Assembly (NCBI GenBank): GCA_963775835.1
Contig: CAVZKV010000015.1
Location: 248,001 to 312,000 of the forward strand
Origin: AWTP1-13 sp963775835
Lineage (GTDB): Bacteria; Pseudomonadota; Alphaproteobacteria; Rhizobiales; Hyphomicrobiaceae
DNA length: 64,000 nt
Reading direction: 5' to 3'
In this document: one piece after another, positions 27,841 through 36,374 of the stretch
How positions within the stretch are numbered: position 1 is the first letter of the stretch
How the letters are laid out: each line of letters opens with the position of its first letter
Notes under the pieces: model-generated
Told to the model about the DNA's origin: nothing
What the model saw: only the letters and a program-made list of their open reading frames with translations
Databases searched by the model: none
Translations under genes and position numbers: made by a program

Positions 27841-27851
27841 CGACTTGCGCC

Positions 27852-29399
27852 ATGGACCTGTCGGATCTCATCGATCGCAACGCCGCTTTCACGCCTGCCA
27901 AGGCGGCCATCCGTTTCGCCGGCGCCACGCTCAGCTATGCCGAGTTGGCCAGGCGGATTGTCGATACCGCGCGGGCGCTCAAATCGCAGCTCGGCATTGA
28001 GCGTGGCGATCGCATTGCCATCCTTGCCAGCAACCACCCGGACTATCTGGTGCTGTTGTACGCCTGCGCCCGACTGGGCGCCATGCTGGTTCCGCTCAAT
28101 TGGCGCCTTGCCTTGGCCGAGCAGATCTACATCCTGGCGGATGCCGCGGTGAAGGCGCTCCTCATCGAGCAGACCTTCGCGCCCGTTGCGGGGCCGCTGC
28201 GCGAGACCTTCCCGGAGCTGCGAATTGTCGGGATCGATTTCGCAGCCGAGCAGGGCCAATCGCTGGCCTCGCTGATCGCCGCCGCCAGCGGCGATGGTCG
28301 CAATCGCGGCGTTGACCATGCCATGCCGCTGCTGATCGTCTACACCTCGGGCACGACCGGGCGTCCCAAAGGCGCGGTGCTGCGCCAGGAGGCGTTGCTC
28401 TGGAATGCCGTGATGAGCCAGCACATGCACGACATGACGGCCGCGGACCATGTCTTGACCGTGTTGCCGCTGTTCCATGTCGGCGGGCTCAATATCCAAA
28501 CGACGCCGGCCCTGCAGCTGGGTGCCAGCGTCACCCTGCTAGCGCGGTTCACGGCGGAGGCCACCCTGGCCGCGATTGCCCAGGGCAGGCCCACCCTGAT
28601 CGTCTTGGTGCCCGCCACCATCCAGGCCATGCTCGAACACGCCGCCTGGGCCGAGACGCCGCTCGCCAGTCTGCGCGCGGTGACGACCGGCTCGACGCAG
28701 GTGCCGCAACGCCTGGTCGATGCCTTTACCCGGCGCGGGGTGCCGGTGCTGCAGGTCTACGGCTCGACCGAGACCTGCCCGATCGCCGTCTATACCCGGC
28801 TCGCGGGCGACTGGCGGCGGGCGGGCTCGACCGGACTGCCGGGGCTCGGCTGCGAGGTTCGCGTCGTCGATCAGCTTGGCAACGAGCTGCCGGCGGGGAG
28901 GGCCGGCGAGGTGGTCGTGCGCGGCCCCAGCACGCTCGTGGAGTATTGGCGCAATAGCGCCGCCTCACGCGAAGCGCTGCGCGAGGGCTGGTATCATACC
29001 GGCGACGTTGCCACCCGTGATGCGGACGGGCATTTCTTTATTCATGATCGCAAGAAGAACATGATCATCTCTGGCGGCGAGAACGTCTATCCAGCCGAGA
29101 TCGAACGGGTGCTCAATGAGCATCCCGCCATCGCCGAGGCCGCCGTTATCGGCCGCCCGGACGAGAAATGGCAGGAGGTGCCCGTCGCCTACATCGTTCC
29201 ACGCCCGGGCGCCGGCGGCGACGTGGCCGAGATCGAACGCTTTTGTGGGGCGCAGCTCGCACGCTACAAGGTTCCGCGCGCATATTTTTGGGTCGACAGC
29301 CTGCCGCGCAATGCCATGGGTAAGGTACAGCATTTCCGCCTCAAGGAACACGCCGCGGCCGCTGCCAAAGCGCAGTCTTCCGATACGGAGCAAACCTAG
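27852..29399 (+). CDS. AMP-dependent acyl-CoA synthetase/ligase
   Basis: A 515-residue adenylate-forming ligase of the long/medium-chain fatty acid or cinnamate-CoA ligase type. Motifs: LLIVYTSGTTGRPKGAVL, VLQVYGSTETCPIAVY, GWYHTGDVATRDADGHFFIH, DRKKNMIISGGENVYPAEIE, and the catalytic Lys in LPRNAMGKVQHF. ATG 27852 gives the family N-terminus (MDLSDLIDRNAAFTPAKAAI); an alternative TTG at 27837 overlaps the upstream stop. It differs from the benzoate-type ligase encoded at 20278-21975, so the locus holds two ligases with different substrate classes. The second may re-activate a ring-opened or side-chain acid. Confidence 0.9.
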   Translation: MDLSDLIDRNAAFTPAKAAIRFAGATLSYAELARRIVDTARALKSQLGIERGDRIAILASNHPDYLVLLYACARLGAMLVPLNWRLALAEQIYILADAAVKALLIEQTFAPVAGPLRETFPELRIVGIDFAAEQGQSLASLIAAASGDGRNRGVDHAMPLLIVYTSGTTGRPKGAVLRQEALLWNAVMSQHMHDMTAADHVLTVLPLFHVGGLNIQTTPALQLGASVTLLARFTAEATLAAIAQGRPTLIVLVPATIQAMLEHAAWAETPLASLRAVTTGSTQVPQRLVDAFTRRGVPVLQVYGSTETCPIAVYTRLAGDWRRAGSTGLPGLGCEVRVVDQLGNELPAGRAGEVVVRGPSTLVEYWRNSAASREALREGWYHTGDVATRDADGHFFIHDRKKNMIISGGENVYPAEIERVLNEHPAIAEAAVIGRPDEKWQEVPVAYIVPRPGAGGDVAEIERFCGAQLARYKVPRAYFWVDSLPRNAMGKVQHFRLKEHAAAAAKAQSSDTEQT

Positions 29400-29400
29400 T

Positions 29401-30489
29401 ATGCGAGTAGCGGTGCTGGGTGGCGGCAATGGCTCGTTCGCGGCGGCAGGTGATCTGGCGCTGGCCGGACACGAGGTGCGCTTGTGGCGCAGGAACGCTC
29501 GGGCCGTCGCGGCCCATCTGGCGGTCGGCGGCCACGTCATCATTGAGGATTTCCGGGGTCGACACACGACGCGCCCGAGCCTGATCACGGCGGACATTGC
29601 CGAGGCCGTGCGCGGGGCCGAGCTGATCGTCTGCCCGACGCCGGCAACCGCCCATCACGATATTGCCACCCGGCTCGCGCCCCACCTTGCCGCCAGCCAG
29701 GTGGTCTTTCTTCCGCCGGGTACGTTCGGCTCGGTCTTGTTCGCCAGGGCGGCATACGCTGCCGGCAACCGGGCCGAGGTTGCGTTCGCCGAGACCGGCA
29801 CGCTGCCTTGGCTTACGCGCAAACACGGCCCCTTCGAGGCCGCCATCACTATTCGCGCCAAGCGGCTGCCGACCGGCGTCTTCCCGCTGCGTCTGGCCGA
29901 GCCTGCCCTCGCCGTGATCGCTCGCGCGTTTCCCGGTGTCATCGAGGCCTGCGGCGATGCGCTCTCGGCGAGCTTGATGAATGCCGGGCCCATCATCCAC
30001 CCCCCGTTGATCATCATGAACGCTGCGCCACTGGAGCATTTCGAGCGCTGGGACATCCACAAGGAGGGAACGCAGCCGGCCGTGCGGCGCGTAACGGATG
30101 CGCTCGACGCCGAACGCATCGCCACGCGGCAGGCATTGGGCTACAGCGGCCCACATTTTCCGCTCGCCAACCACTATGCGCAGGAGGGCGAGGAATGGAT
30201 GTATGGTCGCGGCTCGCACGACAAACTCACCCAATCTGGGGACTGGCGTGAGAAGATCGTACTGAGCGAGCACCGTTACATGCTGGAAGACGTAGGCATC
30301 GGTCTTTCATTGCTTGCTTCGGTCGCGAGGCTGGCCGACGTCGCAGCGCCGCTGGCGGGCGCTTTTTTGGCCTTGGGGTCGGCCATCTGCGGCGAGGATT
30401 TCCTGGCGACGGGCCGCTCGCTGGCGAACCTCGGCCTGGGGGATAAGAGCGTCGGCGATCTGAAGGCCTTGCTGCAGCGAGGCTTTTGA
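29401..30489 (+). CDS. NAD(P)-dependent octopine/nopaline dehydrogenase-like enzyme
   Basis: A 362-residue protein with an N-terminal Rossmann domain (VAVLGGGNGSFAAAGDLALA) and a C-terminal octopine-dehydrogenase domain containing MNAGPIIHPPLIIMNAAPLE with the conserved His, and GTQPAVRRVTDALDAERIA. Characterised relatives reductively condense a keto acid with an amino acid or run the reverse oxidation of opines; many bacterial relatives are uncharacterised. The ATG follows the ligase stop by one base and the stop overlaps the next ATG (TGATG), so it is a real operon member. In an aminoaromatic locus, oxidation of a C-N bond of an imino/amino acid intermediate is an attractive but untested idea. 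Confidence 0.88.
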   Translation: MRVAVLGGGNGSFAAAGDLALAGHEVRLWRRNARAVAAHLAVGGHVIIEDFRGRHTTRPSLITADIAEAVRGAELIVCPTPATAHHDIATRLAPHLAASQVVFLPPGTFGSVLFARAAYAAGNRAEVAFAETGTLPWLTRKHGPFEAAITIRAKRLPTGVFPLRLAEPALAVIARAFPGVIEACGDALSASLMNAGPIIHPPLIIMNAAPLEHFERWDIHKEGTQPAVRRVTDALDAERIATRQALGYSGPHFPLANHYAQEGEEWMYGRGSHDKLTQSGDWREKIVLSEHRYMLEDVGIGLSLLASVARLADVAAPLAGAFLALGSAICGEDFLATGRSLANLGLGDKSVGDLKALLQRGF

Positions 30490-31481
30490 TGAGCGCGCGG
30501 CCCGCCATTGCCTGTCTGGGCGCGGGGCGCATGGCACGCGGCATTGCCGTCGTGTTCGCCTATGCCGGCCATCGCGTCAGCATCCTCGACGTCAAGGCAC
30601 GCGAGCAAGCTGCCTATGCCGAGCAATCGGCCGCCGCCATTGCCGAGGTGCGCAGCATTCTGGCCACCTTCGCCGACTTCGGTTTGTTGCCGGCGAACGC
30701 CGTCGACGGCGTGCTTGCCCGGGTGTCGGTGGTCAGGGAGCGGGATGCGGCCGCGGTGCTGGCGCAAGCGGCCGTCGTTTTCGAGGCGGTGCCGGAGGTC
30801 CTCGAGCTGAAACGGCAGGTGCTCGCCCGCCTCTCTCCGCTTGCGCCATCCAGCATCATCGCCTCGACCACGTCCACCATCCTCGTCGATGCGCTGGCCG
30901 GCGCCGTTGCCATGCCCGAGCGCTTTCTCAATGCGCATTGGCTCAATCCGGCGTTTCTGGTGCCGCTGGTGGAACTTTCGCCCGGCACGCGCACCGAACC
31001 CGGCGTGACGCAGCGTTTGCAGGCGTTGTTGGAGAGCATCGGCAAGGTGCCGGTCGTATGCGCGGCGCGGCCGGGCTACATTGTGCCGCGCATTCAGGCG
31101 CTGGCGATGAACGAGGCGGCGCGCCTGGTCGAGGAGGGCGTCGCTAGCGCCGAGGACATCGACAAGGCCATCAAGTACGGCTTCGGCGTGCGCTTTGCCA
31201 CCTTGGGCATGCTCGAGTTCATCGACTGGGGTGGCGGTGATATCCTGTATTACGCCAGTCGCTACCTGACCGGCGCGCTTGCCAGCGAGCGCTACGCGGC
31301 ACCACCGATCGTCGAGCGCAACATGGCCGAGCAGCGCATCGGGCTCAAGACGGGCAAGGGTTTCATGAGCTACGAGGCGCTCGATATCGACGCCTATCGC
31401 CGGCAACGGCTCGAGGCCTTCGTCAAGCTGCTAGCGCATCTGGACCTAATGCGTCCGCCGGTCTTGCCGGACACTCAGTAG
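30489..31481 (+). CDS. 3-hydroxyacyl-CoA dehydrogenase
   Basis: A 330-residue NAD-dependent 3-hydroxyacyl-CoA dehydrogenase of the 3-hydroxybutyryl-CoA dehydrogenase type. The N-terminal Rossmann motif is CLGAGRMARGIAVVFAYAG, the catalytic-histidine region is LNAHWLNPAFLVPLVELSPG, and the C-terminal helical domain has ARPGYIVPRIQALAMNEAAR and KYGFGVRFATLGMLEFIDWG. It is translationally coupled to the octopine-dehydrogenase-like gene (TGATG). It is the last gene of the rightward arm and converges with the NicX-like gene 10 bases away. It probably oxidises a hydroxyacyl-CoA late in the pathway. Pairing with an opine-DH-like neighbour is unusual. Confidence 0.9.
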   Translation: MSARPAIACLGAGRMARGIAVVFAYAGHRVSILDVKAREQAAYAEQSAAAIAEVRSILATFADFGLLPANAVDGVLARVSVVRERDAAAVLAQAAVVFEAVPEVLELKRQVLARLSPLAPSSIIASTTSTILVDALAGAVAMPERFLNAHWLNPAFLVPLVELSPGTRTEPGVTQRLQALLESIGKVPVVCAARPGYIVPRIQALAMNEAARLVEEGVASAEDIDKAIKYGFGVRFATLGMLEFIDWGGGDILYYASRYLTGALASERYAAPPIVERNMAEQRIGLKTGKGFMSYEALDIDAYRRQRLEAFVKLLAHLDLMRPPVLPDTQ

Positions 31482-31491
31482 GACTAGGCGT

Positions 31492-32538
31492 TCAGCCGAA
31501 CACGTCCTTGAGCACGCCGGCGCCGATCACCTCGGTACCATCTACGCTGATGGTGGTGCCCATCACGGGAAGATCGAAATGGCCGGCCGTATAGCGGCCG
31601 GCAAACTCGTTCGCCCCCGTCGAAAACAGGAAATTGCCGGCCACCGCACGCAGCTCGGTGCCGTTCAGATGCTGCCGGTCATACATGCTCAGCGCTTCAT
31701 AGCGTGCCTTGTGATTGAGCCCGAAGCCGACGTGACTGACGGCATAGGCCTCCCGATCGCCCCAGGCCGAAAGGTAGCCGCGCATCAGCTGGGCGTCGGC
31801 GCCGCCGCCCTCGATGGCGGTTACATAGTCGGCCTCCAAAGTCAGCCGCAGCGGCGACTCCAGGTAACGCTTGAAGGTCAAATTGATGTCGCCGCGGTCG
31901 AGAACCAACGTTCCATTGACGCTGCCGCTCCGGCAGAAACTGACAACGAGGCCACCCGGCCAGTGCGCCAGGGTGCCGGCACGATCGGTCCAGCCCCAGA
32001 CACCGACGGTGGCGGCGCCGGTCATATCGATATCCAAGTTGGTGCCCGCGGCCGAGGCGACCGTCATGCGGTTGGCGCCGCGCAGCATCTTGGCCGCCGC
32101 GCGTACCCGGGATTCGAGCGCCGCATCGGGTAGCATTCGCTCGAGCGCTTCGGGGTGCTCGTTGGAGATTACCAAGATGCGGGCGCCGGCCTTGAGGATG
32201 GCCGGCGTTTCCGGCGCATGCATCAGGCCCTCGATGCTGCAATCGACCACAAAACCCGCCTGCCCCAGCGCCGTCACCACCGGGGCCAGCTTGCCGATCG
32301 CCTCGCTGGCGCCGGTCGAGCGCACCGGAACCGGGTGGCTATTGCGCGGGCTTGGCACGACGACATGGAACGGTCTGGCGCCCAGCCGCAGCAATGCCAG
32401 CTCGGCAAGGTGCACGTTGAGCTGGCGTGACTGCGTCTCCGACAGGATCGCCGCGCAATCGCCCTTGTTGACGGCGCAGCGCGCGAAAACTTCGCAGAAC
32501 GCGTCAATCCATTTGCCTTCGATGCGATCGGCGAACAT
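31492..32538 (-). CDS. 2,5-dihydroxypyridine 5,6-dioxygenase (NicX)-like protein
   Basis: A 348-residue protein resembling NicX, the non-heme iron dioxygenase that opens 2,5-dihydroxypyridine to N-formylmaleamate in nicotinate catabolism; the fold is shared with M29 aminopeptidases. Matching blocks: HWPGGLVVSFCRSGSVNGTL, LVLDRGDINLTFKRYLESPL, YAVSHVGFGLNHKARYEALS, AVAGNFLFSTGANEFAGR and AGHFDLPVMG. Candidate metal ligands are the His of SHVGFG and the His/Asp of AGHFDLP. Length matches NicX (about 350). It is the last gene of a leftward ABC-transporter operon (gap 131 bases). The substrate could be a hydroxylated pyridine or another hydroxylated N-heterocycle or aminoaromatic. No nicA/B-type hydroxylase is in the window. 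Confidence 0.8.
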   Translation of the reverse strand: MFADRIEGKWIDAFCEVFARCAVNKGDCAAILSETQSRQLNVHLAELALLRLGARPFHVVVPSPRNSHPVPVRSTGASEAIGKLAPVVTALGQAGFVVDCSIEGLMHAPETPAILKAGARILVISNEHPEALERMLPDAALESRVRAAAKMLRGANRMTVASAAGTNLDIDMTGAATVGVWGWTDRAGTLAHWPGGLVVSFCRSGSVNGTLVLDRGDINLTFKRYLESPLRLTLEADYVTAIEGGGADAQLMRGYLSAWGDREAYAVSHVGFGLNHKARYEALSMYDRQHLNGTELRAVAGNFLFSTGANEFAGRYTAGHFDLPVMGTTISVDGTEVIGAGVLKDVFG

Positions 32539-32584
32539 CGCGACCTCATTGCCTCAGCGCAAACACTTCTAATCATCGCGGCGT

Positions 32585-32634
32585 AATCATACGCAGGACG
32601 GCGCCGGGCAATCATACGCAGGACGGCGGCGGGC
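32585..32634. repeat. Tandem 25-bp direct repeat, two copies
   Basis: AATCATACGCAGGACGGCG is repeated at 32585 and 32610 with a 25-base period; the full units differ at one base. It lies in the 131-bp gap between the ABC permease gene and the NicX-like gene of the same operon. It may be a duplication accident or a binding-site pair. Confidence 0.75.
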
Positions 32635-32669
32635 CGGCAACGCCTCACCCCGCGCTCAGCAGAAAGGGC

Positions 32670-33437
32670 TCATTCCACCTCCGGGAAGCCCGCAAGCAAC
32701 CGTCTTTGCAGGGCATTAAAGGCGGCGTTGAGCAGGAGGCCAAGTAGCGAGATGGTGATCAGCGGCACGAACATATCGACCGTTTGAAAACTGCGTGATG
32801 CATAGATGAGAAGGTGGCCGAGACCATCCGTCGAGGTCAGCATTTCGGCGAGGAAAACGACGATTGAGGCGATGACGAGGCCGATGCGACAGCCGGTCAG
32901 GATGGCCGGTAGCGCCGCCGGCAACACCACCGTCAGCAGCGTTCGGCGCGGCGAGGCTCCCGCCGCCCGGGCCGACCACACCAGCTTGGGTTCGACGGTG
33001 GCGGCACCCTGATAGGTCGCCAACAGGATCGGGAAGACGGCATCGGCAACGACCAGGGCTATCTTCGAGGCATGTTCGAAGCCGAGGATCAAAACGAGCG
33101 CGGGGTAGAGTGCGATTTTTGGCACCGGGGCCAGCACGCGCAGCAGCGGCCGCAGCAGCGCTTCGAGCCTTCGGTCGCCGGCGGCGGCAACGCCCAGCAC
33201 CACGCCGAGCACGACGGCAAGTCCGAACCCCGCAAATAGGCGAAATAGGGTGGTGGCGGCGTGCTGCAGGAACACGGGATTGTGCAACTGTTCGAAGAGG
33301 CGCGCGAACACTGCCGACGGCAGCGGCAACAGTGCCGCGGGCGCCCATCCCGCGGCGGCGATGCCATGCCACAACGCGATCAGGCAGACGGGCGGCAGCA
33401 AGCCGAGCACAATCTGCCATGTGCGCTCGGCGTTCAA
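32670..33437 (-). CDS. ABC transporter permease (NitT/TauT type)
   Basis: A 255-residue inner-membrane permease with about six hydrophobic segments. It carries the BPD-type coupling loop region (VVADAVFPILLATYQGAATV, WSARAAGASPRRTLLTVVLP). This is the nitrate/taurine/pyrimidine-precursor importer family, which also carries many aromatic carboxylates. The GTG/ATG start region overlaps the stop of the second permease gene by four bases. Two permease genes in one operon suggest a heterodimeric membrane domain. Confidence 0.9.
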   Translation of the reverse strand: MNAERTWQIVLGLLPPVCLIALWHGIAAAGWAPAALLPLPSAVFARLFEQLHNPVFLQHAATTLFRLFAGFGLAVVLGVVLGVAAAGDRRLEALLRPLLRVLAPVPKIALYPALVLILGFEHASKIALVVADAVFPILLATYQGAATVEPKLVWSARAAGASPRRTLLTVVLPAALPAILTGCRIGLVIASIVVFLAEMLTSTDGLGHLLIYASRSFQTVDMFVPLITISLLGLLLNAAFNALQRRLLAGFPEVE

Positions 33438-34219
33438 GCGGTCCCCACGGCGATGTCATGGCCCGGTTCGGCCCAAGCCACAAGCTTGGCGCGCAACCGC
33501 TCAAACAGCAGGTCGAGGACAAATCCCAGCACCCCGATAATGATGATCATGGCGTAGACGCTGGCGTATTGCGCCATATCGAGGGCATTGAACAGAATGC
33601 TGCCGACGCCCGCCTGGCGCGCGATCATCTCGCTGGTGACCATGGTGATGAGCGCGAGCACCAAGCCGGTGCGAATGCCGACAAAGATTTGCGGCAAGGC
33701 GGCCGGCAGTACGATGCGCAGCAGGCGCGCGGCAGGCCTCATTCCCATGGCCGCGGCGGACCAAATCAGCTTCTCTTCGACGGCGCGCGCGCCCTGATAA
33801 CTATGGTAGATGACCGGCAAGCTGACGCCCAGGCCGATCACAATCGTCTTGGATGCATCGCCGATGCCGAGCCACAACATAATGATTGGCATCAAGGCGG
33901 CCTTGGGTACGGGATAAATGAGCATCAGCAGCGGATTGAAGACCGCGGCGACCCTTGGGCTGCGCCCCATGGCCAGCCCGAGGGGTATCGAGACGAGCAA
34001 CGCCAACACGAAGCCGGTCAGCATGCGCCGCAGCGAGGCGGCAATATTGAGGAGCGCCTCGCGGTCGCTGAGGATTTGAGGGAGCTCGCGCAAGGCATCG
34101 TAAGCCGGCGGCAGGCCATTGATGTCAAGGACACGCGCGGCACCTTCCCACGCCGCCAGCAGGGCGAGGCAAGCGAGCAGTGGCGGCGCAGCCGAGGCGG
34201 AGAAAACTTTGAGGCTCAT
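33434..34219 (-). CDS. ABC transporter permease (NitT/TauT type)
   Basis: A 261-residue permease homologous to its downstream neighbour. It has a GISLPLGLAMGRS-like early region (LLVSIPLGLAMGRSPRVAAV), the loop IYHSYQGARAVEEKLIWSAA and the segment LRIVLPAALPQIFVGIRTGL, characteristic of SsuC/TauC/NrtB-type permeases. Its ATG overlaps the stop of the ATPase gene by four bases. It should pair with the 32670-33437 product. Confidence 0.91.
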   Translation of the reverse strand: MSLKVFSASAAPPLLACLALLAAWEGAARVLDINGLPPAYDALRELPQILSDREALLNIAASLRRMLTGFVLALLVSIPLGLAMGRSPRVAAVFNPLLMLIYPVPKAALMPIIMLWLGIGDASKTIVIGLGVSLPVIYHSYQGARAVEEKLIWSAAAMGMRPAARLLRIVLPAALPQIFVGIRTGLVLALITMVTSEMIARQAGVGSILFNALDMAQYASVYAMIIIIGVLGFVLDLLFERLRAKLVAWAEPGHDIAVGTA

Positions 34220-34986
34220 TGCCGTTCTTGGCCCTGGCTGTCCATCAGCCCCTCGATTTCGACAACCAAGGTCTGGTAACGCCTATCGACCAGCAATTCG
34301 GCGCGCCGGCGCGGACGCGGCAGATCGATGTCGATCATCGCCTTGATGCGGCCGGGGGAGCGGGTGAGCACGACCACGCGATCGGACAGGAAGACCGCTT
34401 CCTCCACACTATGGGTGACGAACAGCACGGTTTTGCGATCGCGTTCCCAGATCTCGAGCAGCTCGCGCTGCAGACCCGTGCGGGTATGCGCATCCAGCGC
34501 GCCGAAGGGTTCGTCCATCAGCAGGATTTTCGGGCCATAGGCCAGCGTGCGCGCGATGGCGACACGTTGCTTCATGCCGCCCGAAAGCTGCTTGGGGTAA
34601 AAATCCTCGTAGCCGGCCAGGTGCACCAATGAGATCAGGGCGCGGGCTTTGCTCTCGGCTAGCGCCTTCGGCGCGCCCTGCTCGAGCAGTCCGTACATGA
34701 CATTGCCGAGCACGGTCTTCCAGGGAAACAGGGCGAACTCTTGGAACACCGGGCCACGATCGGGTCCGGGTCCCGTCACCGCTTTGCCGTTCACGACGAC
34801 CTTGCCGCTACTTGGTGGCACGAAGCCGCCGACCACGTAAAGCAATGTCGACTTGCCGCAGCCGGAGGGCCCGAGAATCGAGACGAATTCGCCCTCGCCA
34901 ATGCTGAGCGAAAGATCGCCAAGGGCGAGATGGCGCTGGCGCCGAGGAGGCTCGAACGACTTGGTCAAGCCTTCGATCACGATCAT
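34216..34986 (-). CDS. ABC transporter ATP-binding protein (NitT/TauT type)
   Basis: A 256-residue ATPase. Walker A ILGPSGCGKSTLLYVV, Q-loop VFQEFALFPWKTV, signature QLSGGMKQRVAIARTLAYG, Walker B ILLMDEPFGALDAHTR, and the switch His in LFVTHSVEEAVFLSDRVVVL. It energises the two permeases encoded directly downstream with four-base overlaps. The substrate-binding protein gene lies 44 bases upstream on the same strand. Confidence 0.94.
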   Translation of the reverse strand: MIVIEGLTKSFEPPRRQRHLALGDLSLSIGEGEFVSILGPSGCGKSTLLYVVGGFVPPSSGKVVVNGKAVTGPGPDRGPVFQEFALFPWKTVLGNVMYGLLEQGAPKALAESKARALISLVHLAGYEDFYPKQLSGGMKQRVAIARTLAYGPKILLMDEPFGALDAHTRTGLQRELLEIWERDRKTVLFVTHSVEEAVFLSDRVVVLTRSPGRIKAMIDIDLPRPRRRAELLVDRRYQTLVVEIEGLMDSQGQERQ

Positions 34987-35030
34987 GTCGTTGGCCGCTC
35001 ACGACCTCAACGGCGCCGGCGTCGCGCCCC

Positions 35031-36011
35031 CTATTCGAGCGGGGCGACGATGCTTGGATGGTGAAACTGGGCGACGTCCAGCTTCTGCTTGATCATGCCC
35101 GTTTCAGCATAGATGTCGAGCATGGCCTGAATGCCGGCAAAGTTGGGCGCGGCGCCGGGCTCGCGTGCAAAATCGTTGGGCTTCAACAGATAGGTATCGA
35201 GGACTTCGATGGGCGCCTTGACGACCTCGTTGACGACCTTGAGCGTCTCGGCACGATCGGCGAGCGCCTTGCGCATGCCGGCGGTGAGATCGCGCACATA
35301 GTTCTTCACCAGCTCGCCATTTTTGTCGACGAACTCCTTGCGGCACACCTCCAGGATATGCACGATGTTGGGCTGCTGATCGGCGAGCGCAAACAGCTTG
35401 CGCAGACCACCCTTGGCTTCGGCGCGCGCCGCGAACGGCTGGTTGAGGACGCCGACATCGACCCGCCCGGCCCGGATTGCGTCCTCCGAACCCGGGAACC
35501 CGGTCTCAACCAGCTTAATATCCTTCTCGGGATCGACGCCATTGCGCTTGAGCAGCAGAAACATTGGGCCAAGGATGCCCGAGCCGAACACATTGGTGCC
35601 GACGCTCTTGCCCTTCATGTCGGCAATGGACTTGATCGGGGAATCGTCCTTGACCGCCCAATAGACCGAAAAGCTGCCGGGACGCTCGCCGACGTGTTGG
35701 GCGATGATGTAGGCCTCGAGTTTGGCCTGCAGCGCCCCGTTAGCCAACGATAATGGCGCCTGGGTCGAACAATCGAGCGCGCCCGCCACCATGGCCTGAA
35801 CCATCGGCGCGGTCCCTTGAAACTGGGTGAACTCGATTTTGTAGGTCTTGCCGAGATTGGGGAACTGCTCAGGCCTGCGCATGAGCCAATATTTGCTTTC
35901 CTCCGCCGGAATGGTCCAGCCGACCCGGATCGTCGGCTCCTGCGCGGCGGCGGCGAGGGACAAAGACGCGCTCGCCATAGCGGCAAGAACGCTCGACAAG
36001 CATTTGGACAT
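35031..36011 (-). CDS. ABC transporter substrate-binding protein (NMT1/TauA-like)
   Basis: A 326-residue periplasmic protein. The ATG at 36011 follows AAGGGGAACC and opens a signal peptide (LSSVLAAMASASLSLAAAAQ); frame upstream to 36380 has no homology. The mature protein has the SsuA/ThiY fold: TIRVGWTIPAEESKYWLMRR, FQGTAPMVQAMVAGALDCST, IADMKGKSVGTNVFGSG and DAIRAGRVDVGVLNQPF. It leads the operon SBP-ATPase-permease-permease-NicX-like enzyme and is divergent from a flavin monooxygenase. Its ligand is probably the compound those enzymes attack. Confidence 0.92.
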   Translation of the reverse strand: MSKCLSSVLAAMASASLSLAAAAQEPTIRVGWTIPAEESKYWLMRRPEQFPNLGKTYKIEFTQFQGTAPMVQAMVAGALDCSTQAPLSLANGALQAKLEAYIIAQHVGERPGSFSVYWAVKDDSPIKSIADMKGKSVGTNVFGSGILGPMFLLLKRNGVDPEKDIKLVETGFPGSEDAIRAGRVDVGVLNQPFAARAEAKGGLRKLFALADQQPNIVHILEVCRKEFVDKNGELVKNYVRDLTAGMRKALADRAETLKVVNEVVKAPIEVLDTYLLKPNDFAREPGAAPNFAGIQAMLDIYAETGMIKQKLDVAQFHHPSIVAPLE

Positions 36012-36374
36012 TGCGGTGGTTCCCCTTGCTTGGTCCGGCCCGGACCCAAGCCCTGCCAGACGCTCGCAAACCCTAGCAAAGATCCCGGCAGGCGTCGCGA
36101 GCATCGTTGGCGTTTGCCTCGCCGCCATTTTTTTCCGATTTCCAAGCCAAGTCTTGCCCATTTGGCAAATGCGGGGCGGGCGCGCGCGAGACGGGAGCGG
36201 GGCCGGCGCTGCGGGCGGCGGACAATGGCTGCCGGCGGGCGGTTGGAGGGAGCGAGCCGTTTGGGGGAGCGCGGCAAGGCGGGTCGAGGTGAGCGATGCC
36301 TTTTGTCCGGCGCCCGAGGCAACTATGCTTTCTTTCGCGGCCAGCTTGAGCGAGCCCGAACGGGAAACAACCAC
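36012..36374. other. Divergent intergenic region
   Basis: 363 bases between the ABC operon (leftward) and the flavin monooxygenase gene (rightward). It is expected to hold both promoters. Very GC-rich in its second half. No conserved gene, hairpin terminator or clear operator was recognised. Confidence 0.5.
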
